The notes beneath the pieces were generated by a model, which was given only the letters and a program-made list of their open reading frames with translations, was not told where the DNA came from and made no database searches. Below, piece by piece: positions 15,981 to 23,591 of a stretch of DNA of 28,288 nt. The position numbers were made by a program, and so were the translations under genes. Within the stretch, counting starts at the first letter, position 1. Each line of letters opens with the position of its first letter. The stretch comes from Candidatus Latescibacterota bacterium (GTDB lineage Bacteria > Latescibacterota > UBA2968 > UBA8231), in contig JAJDYK010000196.1 in NCBI GenBank assembly GCA_022825185.1, forward strand, positions 1-28,288, written 5' to 3'.

Positions 15981-18806
15981 TTGCTCCTCTTAGGCTTCTG
16001 CTTCTCATTGCTGTTGTCAGCGACCACCGAGGCCGACGCCGAGTGGCGCATTTTGGCCTTGCGCGTGGATTTTCCGCGCGAAAATCCCGATGAGCTGACG
16101 ACCACTGGCATCGGCGCGTTTGATCTGCGCTCGGCGGTGGAAGCGGCTGAGGACTACGCGCTGCCCTACGATCTGCCGCCGCATGACCGCGCTTATTTCG
16201 AGCGGCATTTGACCGCGTTGGCGCGTTATTACGAGGTCGTTTCCGCAGGTCGGGTAGCGATTTCCGCCGAGGTATTCCCCCGCGCCGCACAGCAGGCGTA
16301 CACGCTTCCCCAATCCATGCTCCACTACGGCAACGGGCGCACGACCGAGGAGATCGGCGAGAAGTGGATCGAATTGGTGCGCGCTGCCCTGCACGCCGCG
16401 CAGGCCGATCCCGACGGCCCGCGCTTGGACGAATTCAACAGCTTTTTGGTATTTCACGCCGGGGTTGGCTACGAGACCGGCGGACTGAACGACATTCGCT
16501 CGGTCTTCCTAGCCGAGCGCGATTTTGTGGATTTTAACGGCGGCCCGCTGGCCGTGGGTGGCGTGGAGATCGAGCAGGCATGGATCCTGCCAGAGTCGCC
16601 CAGTCTCAATGGTCGGGCCGGCCTCAATGGCTTGCTGGCCAAGTTCTTTGGCCACCAGTTGGGCCTGCCTGGGTTATCCAATTTCGCCGACGGGCTGCCG
16701 GCCTTAGGAGGCTGGAGTTTGATGGACGTGGGAGCCAATGCTTCGGGCTATGTGCGGACCGACAGCCTCGCGAGGGTGACTGGGTTTGCGCCGCCGCATC
16801 CTATGGCCTGGAGTAAGATGCAGTTGGGATGGATCGAGCCGGTGGTGGTGCGGCGCGACACCGTACTATCGCTACTGGCGACGGATCGCAACGGCGAGCT
16901 GCCCAAGGCCGTGCGCATCCCCATTGACGCGCGCGAGTACTTTTTGCTGGAGAACAGGCAGCAGCGCGGCCAACGCGGCGTTGAGGAGGACGAAGACGAT
17001 AATAAGGTGTGGATCGATCCCGATCAGATTACCATAGAAGAGAGCGTGTGGGTGGCGATGGAGGAATACGACGCCTTTGTCCCGGGGTCGGGGGTGCTGA
17101 TATGGCACGTAGATGAAGGCGTGATGGCGCGTGCTGCGGACCCCAATGCCGCGAACAATCAGCTCCATTGGAAGGGGATTGCCTTGGAGGAAGCCGACGG
17201 GTACCGCGACATTGGCGATCCGCGCCGGGCGTGGGAGTTGCAAGTCGATGGATGGCCCGACGACCCGTTCTTCGTCGGCGGACAAACGCTGTTCGGCCCA
17301 GCGACGCGGCCCGATTCGCGCAGCAATCGGGAGTGGGATACCGGCATTGAGATCGAAGTGCTTTCTGCGCCCAGCGATACCATGCAGGTGGCCATACGCT
17401 TTGGGCGTGCGCGTCCGGGCTGGCCGCGAGATTTGCCGGGCGATGGTCGGCTGCAAGCTGCGGATCTGGACGGCGATGGAGTAGAAGAGTTGCTCTTTGA
17501 GGCCGGAGGCGGGGTCGGCTATGCGACCGGGGATGGCGTGGCGGCATGGCAAGTGCCAGAAGCGCGGTTGTTGGCGGCTGGAGACGGAGATGGCGATGGC
17601 CGGCCCGAGGTTTTTTTGCGGCGCGACGCAGAGATTAGTGCGTGGGACGTTGGGGCGGACCAACCGCGGTGGCGGCTTGCGCTGGACGAGGTGCCGTTGG
17701 ACGCGCAGTTCAGGGCGGACGCGGAGGTCGAACTGCTGCTTCTCGGAGCGGGACAGACCTATGTGGTAGATGCTATAAGCGGCGAGTTAAAGGAGCAAAG
17801 GCCGCCGGCAGAGCTGCCCCCGGCTATGGGCGATTTGGACGGCGACGGCCAAGTCGAGTGGGTCTTTGCCACGGCTTGGGGACAGGTCGAGATAGTCGGG
17901 GACCATATTGTACGCAGAGATTATACCGTCGGACCGGGCGATGTGCTGGTCGCGCTGCCTCGGGCGAACACGCCGATGACCCAGCCGGTCCCCCCTCCCC
18001 CTGGGTTGGGCGATTCCCTAGCCGCGCCGCCGGTCTTGGGCGATTTGGACGGCGATGGCTTGTTGGAGGTGGTTTTGCTTGCACGCAGTGGAACGGTACA
18101 CGCCCTGCGCATCGACGGATTGGGCCAAGCCGACTTCCCTGCGGCCTTGCCGCGCTCTGCCGAGGTCGGCGATCTCGCATTCGAGCCGGTGCTGTTCGAC
18201 GTGGATGCCGACGGCAAGCAGGAGATATTCGTCGCTGGCCACAGCGGAATTTTTGGTTTAGACGATGATGGGCGGCTCTTGTCGGGTTTTCCCCTGCTGA
18301 TGGCTGCTCCCCCAACGGGGTCGCCGGTGGTATTAGACTTAGACGGCGATGGCCGGTTGGCGCTAGCGGCTTTGGATAGCACGGCTGTGTATGCGTGGGA
18401 TTTGCAGCGGGTGGCGGCGCAGTACACCGGAGGCCCGTCCCATTGGCCGCAGGCGGGTGCCGATGCGGCTGGGTCGCGGACTGCGCTGGTGGCTGGTCGG
18501 CCCGTTGTAAAGCCCGAAGCGGCCTTGCTAGATCGAGTCTATTGTTATCCCAATCCAGCCGGCCCCGGTGAGTCGGCCCATTTGCGCTTTGCGCTGGGTG
18601 TGGCTGGACGCGTTGAATTGGAGGTGTTTGATGCGTTGGGCAGGAGCGTTGACAAGCTCCGCAGCGACGGCTTGGAAGCCGGTGAGCGCGAGATTACTTG
18701 GTCGGTGAAAGGCTATGACAGCGGCCTGTACTTATGCCGATTGATCGCGCACGGCGACGATGGACGGCGCGGGGAAGCTGTGGTCAAAATGGCGGTGAGT
18801 CAGTGA
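15981..18806 (+). CDS. M6-like metalloprotease homologue with degenerate zinc site, FG-GAP propeller and sorting tail
   Basis: A 941-residue secreted protein. The N-terminal half has the M6 (immune inhibitor A) layout: ILALRVDFP near the start, FNSFLVFHAGVGYETGG, the zinc-site region at 220-235, GGWSLMDVGANASG as the Met-turn segment, HPMAWSKMQLGW, and YFLLENRQQRG. The usual HEFGHxLGLPDLYD reads KFFGHQLGLPGLSN: first His, catalytic Glu and following Asp positions are replaced, and only His225 remains, so zinc catalysis is unlikely. Six DxDGDG-type repeats (residues about 496 to 790) suggest a calcium-binding beta-propeller. The tail begins at CYPNPAGPGE (about 853-941). The start is uncertain: only TTG at 15981 is standard, yet the frame is open back to 15903 and encodes an Arg-rich n-region before the hydrophobic core. 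It follows porV by 64 bases. Confidence 0.83.
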   Translation: MLLLGFCFSLLLSATTEADAEWRILALRVDFPRENPDELTTTGIGAFDLRSAVEAAEDYALPYDLPPHDRAYFERHLTALARYYEVVSAGRVAISAEVFPRAAQQAYTLPQSMLHYGNGRTTEEIGEKWIELVRAALHAAQADPDGPRLDEFNSFLVFHAGVGYETGGLNDIRSVFLAERDFVDFNGGPLAVGGVEIEQAWILPESPSLNGRAGLNGLLAKFFGHQLGLPGLSNFADGLPALGGWSLMDVGANASGYVRTDSLARVTGFAPPHPMAWSKMQLGWIEPVVVRRDTVLSLLATDRNGELPKAVRIPIDAREYFLLENRQQRGQRGVEEDEDDNKVWIDPDQITIEESVWVAMEEYDAFVPGSGVLIWHVDEGVMARAADPNAANNQLHWKGIALEEADGYRDIGDPRRAWELQVDGWPDDPFFVGGQTLFGPATRPDSRSNREWDTGIEIEVLSAPSDTMQVAIRFGRARPGWPRDLPGDGRLQAADLDGDGVEELLFEAGGGVGYATGDGVAAWQVPEARLLAAGDGDGDGRPEVFLRRDAEISAWDVGADQPRWRLALDEVPLDAQFRADAEVELLLLGAGQTYVVDAISGELKEQRPPAELPPAMGDLDGDGQVEWVFATAWGQVEIVGDHIVRRDYTVGPGDVLVALPRANTPMTQPVPPPPGLGDSLAAPPVLGDLDGDGLLEVVLLARSGTVHALRIDGLGQADFPAALPRSAEVGDLAFEPVLFDVDADGKQEIFVAGHSGIFGLDDDGRLLSGFPLLMAAPPTGSPVVLDLDGDGRLALAALDSTAVYAWDLQRVAAQYTGGPSHWPQAGADAAGSRTALVAGRPVVKPEAALLDRVYCYPNPAGPGESAHLRFALGVAGRVELEVFDALGRSVDKLRSDGLEAGEREITWSVKGYDSGLYLCRLIAHGDDGRRGEAVVKMAVSQ

Positions 18807-18825
18807 ATTGGGAATTAGGAATTGG
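18805..18825 (+). repeat. Three-copy heptamer tandem repeat
   Basis: GAATTGG, GAATTAG, GAATTGG, three consecutive 7-base units with one mismatch, starting inside the stop codon of the M6-like gene and ending just before leader box copy 2. It is a small microsatellite with no evident function; it resembles the heptamer short repeats scattered in some bacterial genomes. Confidence 0.8.
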
Positions 18826-18826
18826 A

Positions 18827-18859
18827 AGAGGAGTGCCTTTGCAACAGTGAGATCGCCTT
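18827..18859 (+). repeat. Leader box, copy 2 (upstream of the propeller/barrel gene)
   Basis: Second copy of the 33-base box, 31/33 identical to 14776-14808. It ends 31 bases before ATG at 18891. Downstream the 20 bases before the ATG (with TGAGGAGG, 18875-18882) match those of the porV-like gene at 17/20 positions, and the first 11 codons after the ATG encode 10 identical residues out of 11. Confidence 0.75.
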
Positions 18860-18890
18860 TTAGAGGTTACGAGTTGAGGAGGACTCTTCT

Positions 18891-21800
18891 ATGGGGAAAT
18901 TGACGACTCTGTTGCTGGCCGGCCTAATGCTCGGCTGGGCGAGCGCATCCCAGGCTCAAAACCACCCGGAACTGGCGTGGCAGGTGGTAGAGACCGAGCA
19001 CTTCCGCATTTTTTACCACGAAGGACTGGAAGGAGCGGCGGCGCGGGCGGCGCGCATTGCCGAAGCGGCGTACGCACCCCTTACAGAGCTGTATGGGTAC
19101 GAGCCTGACGGGCGCGTGCGGATCGTGCTCAAGGACCACGACGATTACGCCAATGGCGCGGCTTTTTTCTATCAAGACACCATTGAGATCTGGGCCACGT
19201 CGCTGGACCACGACTTCGACTTGCGCGGTAGTTCGGACTGGCTGCGCAACGTAATAACCCACGAATTTGCCCACATCATTTCGCTGGGTGCGGCGCGCAA
19301 AGGCGTGCAGCGCGTCCCCGCGCTCTACTTGCAGTACTTTGGCTACCAGCGGGAGAAAAACCGGCCTGACATTCTCATCGGCTACCCAGATGTCATTGCC
19401 TCCTATCCGGTGATGGGTACGGTGATGCCGATGTGGCTGGCTGAGGGCGCGGCCCAGTACGGGACTGCGGCCACCGGACACGATCGCTGGGATGCCAACC
19501 GCGACATGGTGCTGCGTTCCTTGGTGCTGGCGGACGAGCAGCTATCCTTTGAGCAGATGGGCGTCTTTGGCAAGCAGGGCTTTGGCAACGAATACGTGTA
19601 CGATCACGGCTTTGGCTTGGTGCGCTACATCGCCGAGACGTACGGCGAGGAAAAAGTCGCCGAACTGTATCGGGCCGCGTCGCAGTGGCATACACTCGCC
19701 ATTGACGGGGCGTGCAAAAAGGTCTTAGGCAAGAGCGCGGACGAGCTGTATGGCGAGTGGATCGAGTCCATGCGGCAGGACTATCGGGCGCAGGTAGCGG
19801 CGTTGGGGCCGCTGCGCGAGGGCGAGCGGATCGTGGATGTCGGCTTTTCCAATCTGCGACCGCGACTGGCGCCCAACGGCGAGCAATTGGCGTATCTATC
19901 GACGCGCAAGCGGCATCATTACCCACACGGTTTGATCGTGCGCGACCTCGCTACCGGCGAGGAGGAAATCGCCGCGTTCCCGGCGGCGGCTTCGACTGTG
20001 GATTGGTCGCCGGACGGACGCAAGCTGCTCTTTTCGCGCATCGACCGGGCGGACAAATACGGTTCGCGACAGGCGGATATTTACGAGTGGGATTCTGCGG
20101 CCGACGGTCCTAGTTTTTGGCGCAATATGCTGTGGTTTGTGCCGGCTATGGTCAGCGGCACGGCACCGGAGCCGCCGAGTGTTAGGCGACTGACGCGCGG
20201 GATGCGGGCGCTGTATCCGACCTATTCGCCCGATGGCGAGTGGATCGTCTTCGTGCAGAACAAGGGCACTAGCAACAACTTGGCGATGGTGCGGGCCGAT
20301 GGCACGGGACTGCGCTATCTAACTCATTTCGCGGATGGCACCCAGCTCTACACGCCGCGCTTTTCGCCCGACGGCCGCAAGCTGGCGTTTGCGATTGCGC
20401 GCGAGGGGCAGCGCGACATTGCCGTGGTGGAATTGGACGCGGGGGGAGATCTGCTCGCCGAAGGAGCATTCGACCTTGCTATTGCCACGCCCGGCACGGA
20501 CCGCGACCCAGCGTGGAGCGCGGACGGCGCGGAGCTCGTGTTTGCGTCGGATTTCAGCGGCATTTTCAATATTTATGCGCTGAACTTAGAGACGCGTGCG
20601 CTGCGGCAGATAACTAATACTGTTGGCGGCGCGTTTAGCCCATCGGTCGGCTCGGACGGCTCGGTCGTCTTTACGGCTTATACGGCGGCTGGTTTTGAGA
20701 TCCGCCGGTTGCACGACGAGGGGATGCCAGTGGCGGCTGAAGAGGCGTGGTTTTCTCAAGATTTGCCGCTGGATTGGGGCGGTACGCCCGTGTCCGCGTT
20801 GCCGAGCGCGCCGCAAGCGTATGGCATTGACTTTCTCAAGACCGGGATCCTGCCGAGGATATTCATTGACGAAGGGTACTTCAAGGCGGGTGCGTACCTC
20901 AGTGCTGGCGATGTGCTCAACCGCCAGAGCGTATTCGCCGGGGGAGCCATCGCGCCGACCAATGCCGACCGCGATTTGTTCGCTATATACGAGTTTAAGG
21001 GATTCCGTCCCACTTTCTTTTTACAGCTATTCAACCAGCGCCGACATTCGGCTCGCGGCGATAGCTCGGAGGCGCGGACGATCATTGTCAACGCCGTCAA
21101 CTACAGCTTGAGCCAGTTCAGCGTGGGGGTGCGCGGCAAATTGGGTCGCCATGGGGAGTTGACGGCCTCGGCCACGTACGACCGCTACGACGCCAGCGTC
21201 GAGAGCGACTGCCTCGTCTGCAAAGGCGACGGACAGGTCGGATTTGAGCGCACTGCCCAGCGGCCCTTTGGCTATACCTATCTCAATGGCTTTGGGCTGG
21301 GGCTGGCCTATCGGCTGGAGATGATTGCGCGGCGGCGGGACCGCGATATAAGCCCTGTGGGCCGCCAGCTCTACGCACGCTACGACCGGATGTTCAACTA
21401 TTTCATCGATGGCTTTAACGAGCAGGCATCTTTTATCGACGAGAACTATATCAAACTCTTTTACAATCAGTTCACCGTCGATTGGCGAGAGCACATGAGT
21501 ATGCCCGGCAATACTCGCTTGGGCCTGCGACTGTACGGCGGCTGGATCGACAGCGAGGCCGTGAACGACACGTCGCGGGTAGGTGATTTTTTTGACTATC
21601 GCCTCGGTGGTCTCAACTTTATGAAGGGCTATACGTTTTACAGCGTTGAGGGGCGCAAGGCTCTGATGGGCACGGCGACGCTGCGCTTTCCCCTGCTGCC
21701 GAATATGGACAAGCGCATTGCGCAGCTATATTTCGACAAAGTGTATGGCGCGGTGTACACTAGTATGGGCAAGGCTTGGGATCGGAACATCGGCGAGTGG

Positions 21801-21980
21801 AACGAACGGTATGGACGCGACGGCCCGCTGCGGGATGTGGGGGGGCAGTTGCGCTTTGACTTGATTTCATATTACAGCATACCGACTCGGGTGCAGGTGG
21901 ATGTGGCTTATGGGATTGACGAGGTGCCAGATAAGGGGCGATGGAAGTCTTATTTTACGGTGTTGTTTGGGTATTTGTAG
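18891..21980 (+). CDS. Secreted metallopeptidase-MA / WD40-like propeller / outer-membrane barrel fusion
   Basis: A 1029-residue envelope protein with three apparent parts. After signal peptide MGKLTTLLLAGLMLGWASASQA, residues about 30-300 form a gluzincin-type peptidase domain with ITHEFAHII (His124, Glu125, His128) and MWLAEGAAQYG (Glu185 as third ligand). Residues about 310-620 carry PD40/TolB-like propeller repeats (NLRPRLAPNGEQLAYLS, TVDWSPDGRKLLFS, YPTYSPDGEWIVF, TPRFSPDGRKLAFA, DPAWSADGAELVFASD). From about 680 the chain is rich in amphipathic aromatic strands and ends YFTVLFGYL, which fits an outer-membrane barrel of the BamA/surface-antigen type. The peptidase motif is intact. There is no YPNP tail, consistent with self-anchoring by the barrel. 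Start ATG at 18891 has TGAGGAGG at eight bases. The substrate is unknown. Confidence 0.85.
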   Translation: MGKLTTLLLAGLMLGWASASQAQNHPELAWQVVETEHFRIFYHEGLEGAAARAARIAEAAYAPLTELYGYEPDGRVRIVLKDHDDYANGAAFFYQDTIEIWATSLDHDFDLRGSSDWLRNVITHEFAHIISLGAARKGVQRVPALYLQYFGYQREKNRPDILIGYPDVIASYPVMGTVMPMWLAEGAAQYGTAATGHDRWDANRDMVLRSLVLADEQLSFEQMGVFGKQGFGNEYVYDHGFGLVRYIAETYGEEKVAELYRAASQWHTLAIDGACKKVLGKSADELYGEWIESMRQDYRAQVAALGPLREGERIVDVGFSNLRPRLAPNGEQLAYLSTRKRHHYPHGLIVRDLATGEEEIAAFPAAASTVDWSPDGRKLLFSRIDRADKYGSRQADIYEWDSAADGPSFWRNMLWFVPAMVSGTAPEPPSVRRLTRGMRALYPTYSPDGEWIVFVQNKGTSNNLAMVRADGTGLRYLTHFADGTQLYTPRFSPDGRKLAFAIAREGQRDIAVVELDAGGDLLAEGAFDLAIATPGTDRDPAWSADGAELVFASDFSGIFNIYALNLETRALRQITNTVGGAFSPSVGSDGSVVFTAYTAAGFEIRRLHDEGMPVAAEEAWFSQDLPLDWGGTPVSALPSAPQAYGIDFLKTGILPRIFIDEGYFKAGAYLSAGDVLNRQSVFAGGAIAPTNADRDLFAIYEFKGFRPTFFLQLFNQRRHSARGDSSEARTIIVNAVNYSLSQFSVGVRGKLGRHGELTASATYDRYDASVESDCLVCKGDGQVGFERTAQRPFGYTYLNGFGLGLAYRLEMIARRRDRDISPVGRQLYARYDRMFNYFIDGFNEQASFIDENYIKLFYNQFTVDWREHMSMPGNTRLGLRLYGGWIDSEAVNDTSRVGDFFDYRLGGLNFMKGYTFYSVEGRKALMGTATLRFPLLPNMDKRIAQLYFDKVYGAVYTSMGKAWDRNIGEWNERYGRDGPLRDVGGQLRFDLISYYSIPTRVQVDVAYGIDEVPDKGRWKSYFTVLFGYL

Positions 21981-21997
21981 GGGAGATAGAGAGAGTG

Positions 21998-22016
21998 AAG
22001 CGCCGATCGCGCTTTT
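21998..22016 (+). terminator. Possible weak intrinsic terminator after the propeller/barrel gene
   Basis: AAGCGC, loop CGATC, GCGCTT, then TT: a six-base-pair stem and a run of four Ts counting the stem end. It lies 18 bases after the stop at 21980 and 26 bases before the next ATG. It could partly separate the last three genes from those upstream or act as a processing site; the T-run is short. Confidence 0.4.
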
Positions 22017-22042
22017 GTCTGCTGCAATGGAAAGGAGCGAGC

Positions 22043-22981
22043 ATGACGAGGACAGGAATCGCGCTGGTGGTTGCGGTGCTAACTGCTGGCGGCGTCCGGG
22101 CCGAGGGATTGCCGAGTATTTTGAGCGAGGAGGGGCAGGCGTTTTTGGTGGGATTGCGGGCAGTGGAAGGTGATGCTAATCCTGAGCCAGCGCCGCACCC
22201 AGAGACGCGCAAGGGCAAGTCGTCGAAGCGGGCGTTTTTGCTGTCCGCGCTGGTGCCGGGGTTGGGGGAGTGGTATGCGGGGTCGCAGAAGCGGGGGTTG
22301 GCTTTCTTGGGGGCCGAAGCCGCGCTGTGGGGCATGTGGGTGGCTTGGAAGAGCAAGGGCAACGACCTGGAGGAAGAGTTCCGGGCCGTGGCCGACGAGC
22401 ACTGGGATCCAGAAGAATACATCGCTTGGCGCGAATCGACGATCTCGAACAATTCGTCGATCACGCACGCACTGCCTTGTAGTAGTGAGGTCCGCGAAAT
22501 GTACATTCCAGCGCGAAGGGAATGGAAGGATCAGCTAGAGGCAGGGGAAAAACCGGGTGCGCTAGATAGGAGTGCGGTTTTTGGCGGATGTGCGCCGAGC
22601 CAGATTCAGCAATACTACGAGTTGATTGGCAAATACGATCAATATGTCGCCGGTTGGGACGATCTAGTGAGGCTCAGTACGGGCAATGCCGCCGCGCCGA
22701 CTGAAGTTGATTCCGTCGAAAATTTCCATTCCGAGCGGCGGCTCCGCTACGAAGATGATCGCGATGAGAGCAATCGCTTTCTCAAGCGAGCTTCCACGAT
22801 AAGTGGGATCATTTTGATCAATCACGTTATCAGCGCCATTGACGCGGCGCGGGTGGCGCGGGCACGCGCTGCGGGGGCGGACGAAGCAGCCCTACAGCGG
22901 CGGACGCGCTTGGCGTTGGTCATGCAGCCGTGGGTGCGGGGGCACGTACCTATGCTCGTGGCGTACAAGCCGTTGGATTGA
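22043..22981 (+). CDS. DUF5683-like membrane protein, copy A
   Basis: A 312-residue envelope protein without known function. Signal peptide MTRTGIALVVAVLTAGGVRA is followed by the DUF5683-type segment SSKRAFLLSALVPGLGEWYAGSQKRGLAFLGAEAALWGMW (about 60-99), a short hydrophobic hairpin with a PGLGxxYxG turn. A hydrophilic middle region contains four Cys-flanked or charged stretches (LPCSSEVREMYIPARREWKD, YYELIGKYDQYVAGWDD). The closing segment is STISGIILINHVISAIDAARVARARAAG, another family feature. ATG at 22043 is preceded by AAAGGAG at about seven bases; a longer in-frame start is not favoured. The next gene, four bases away, is a paralogue. Family members are common in FCB genomes, often near envelope genes. 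Confidence 0.75.
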   Translation: MTRTGIALVVAVLTAGGVRAEGLPSILSEEGQAFLVGLRAVEGDANPEPAPHPETRKGKSSKRAFLLSALVPGLGEWYAGSQKRGLAFLGAEAALWGMWVAWKSKGNDLEEEFRAVADEHWDPEEYIAWRESTISNNSSITHALPCSSEVREMYIPARREWKDQLEAGEKPGALDRSAVFGGCAPSQIQQYYELIGKYDQYVAGWDDLVRLSTGNAAAPTEVDSVENFHSERRLRYEDDRDESNRFLKRASTISGIILINHVISAIDAARVARARAAGADEAALQRRTRLALVMQPWVRGHVPMLVAYKPLD

Positions 22982-22985
22982 GCTT

Positions 22986-23591
22986 ATGTGGCGCTGGATC
23001 GCATTGATTTTGTTGCTGCCCGGTGTGGCTGAGGCCGGGAAGGCCCAAGGGGCATTTTGGCGCTCTTTGCTGGTGCCCGGTTGGGGGCAGAAATACGCCC
23101 GTGGCGGCGGTGGTGGCTTCTTGGCCGCTGAGCTGGCGCTTTGGGGCGGCTATTGGGGTTTTGAGTGGCTGGGTCAGGTGCGCCGCGATCGGTACCAGGC
23201 GTATGCGGCGGAACGCGCGGGCGCGCGGCCCGAGGGCAAAGGGGACGACTATTTCGACGACTTGGGGTTTTATGCGAGCCGGTTGCAGCACAACCAATTC
23301 GCCCGCTACGAAGACGGCCCAGACGCCGAGCTCTATCCGGTAGCAGCGGATTTCTTCTGGGAATGGGATCGCGACGAGTCTCGTCTGCGCTACCGCGAAT
23401 TGCGCAATGCGAGCCAGCACGCGCAACGGCAGGCGCTCTATATGACGGGATTGGTGGTCGTCAATCATCTCGTATCTGCCATCCATGCGGCGCGGGTTGC
23501 CAGTGCGGAGCAAGCGCAGGCGGGTTTCGTGCCCAAGGTGGCGGTGGGGCCTGGGGGAGCGGCGTTTTTCCTCGTGCGGCATTTCTACTGA
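22986..23591 (+). CDS. DUF5683-like membrane protein, copy B
   Basis: A 201-residue paralogue of the preceding gene. Signal peptide MWRWIALILLLPGVAEA is followed by AFWRSLLVPGWGQKYARGGGGGFLAAELALWGGYWGFEW (about 23-61), with the same hairpin and a PGWGQKY turn closer to the DUF5683 norm than copy A. A charged central region (DYFDDLGFYASRLQHNQFARYED, WEWDRDESRLRYRELRN) and the final MTGLVVVNHLVSAIHAARVA align with copy A. It is shorter, lacking about 100 residues of the central insert. ATG at 22986 lies four bases after the copy A stop, and its own stop shares one base with the next ATG (TGATG), so the three genes look translationally coupled. Function unknown. Confidence 0.78.
   Translation: MWRWIALILLLPGVAEAGKAQGAFWRSLLVPGWGQKYARGGGGGFLAAELALWGGYWGFEWLGQVRRDRYQAYAAERAGARPEGKGDDYFDDLGFYASRLQHNQFARYEDGPDAELYPVAADFFWEWDRDESRLRYRELRNASQHAQRQALYMTGLVVVNHLVSAIHAARVASAEQAQAGFVPKVAVGPGGAAFFLVRHFY

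Noticed and set aside
23165..23590. Upstream extension of the HEFQH metallopeptidase frame (about 142 more codons)
   Set aside because: It overlaps copy B completely, reads as Arg/Gly-rich out-of-frame sequence, and would bury the signal peptide; ATG at 23591 fits better.
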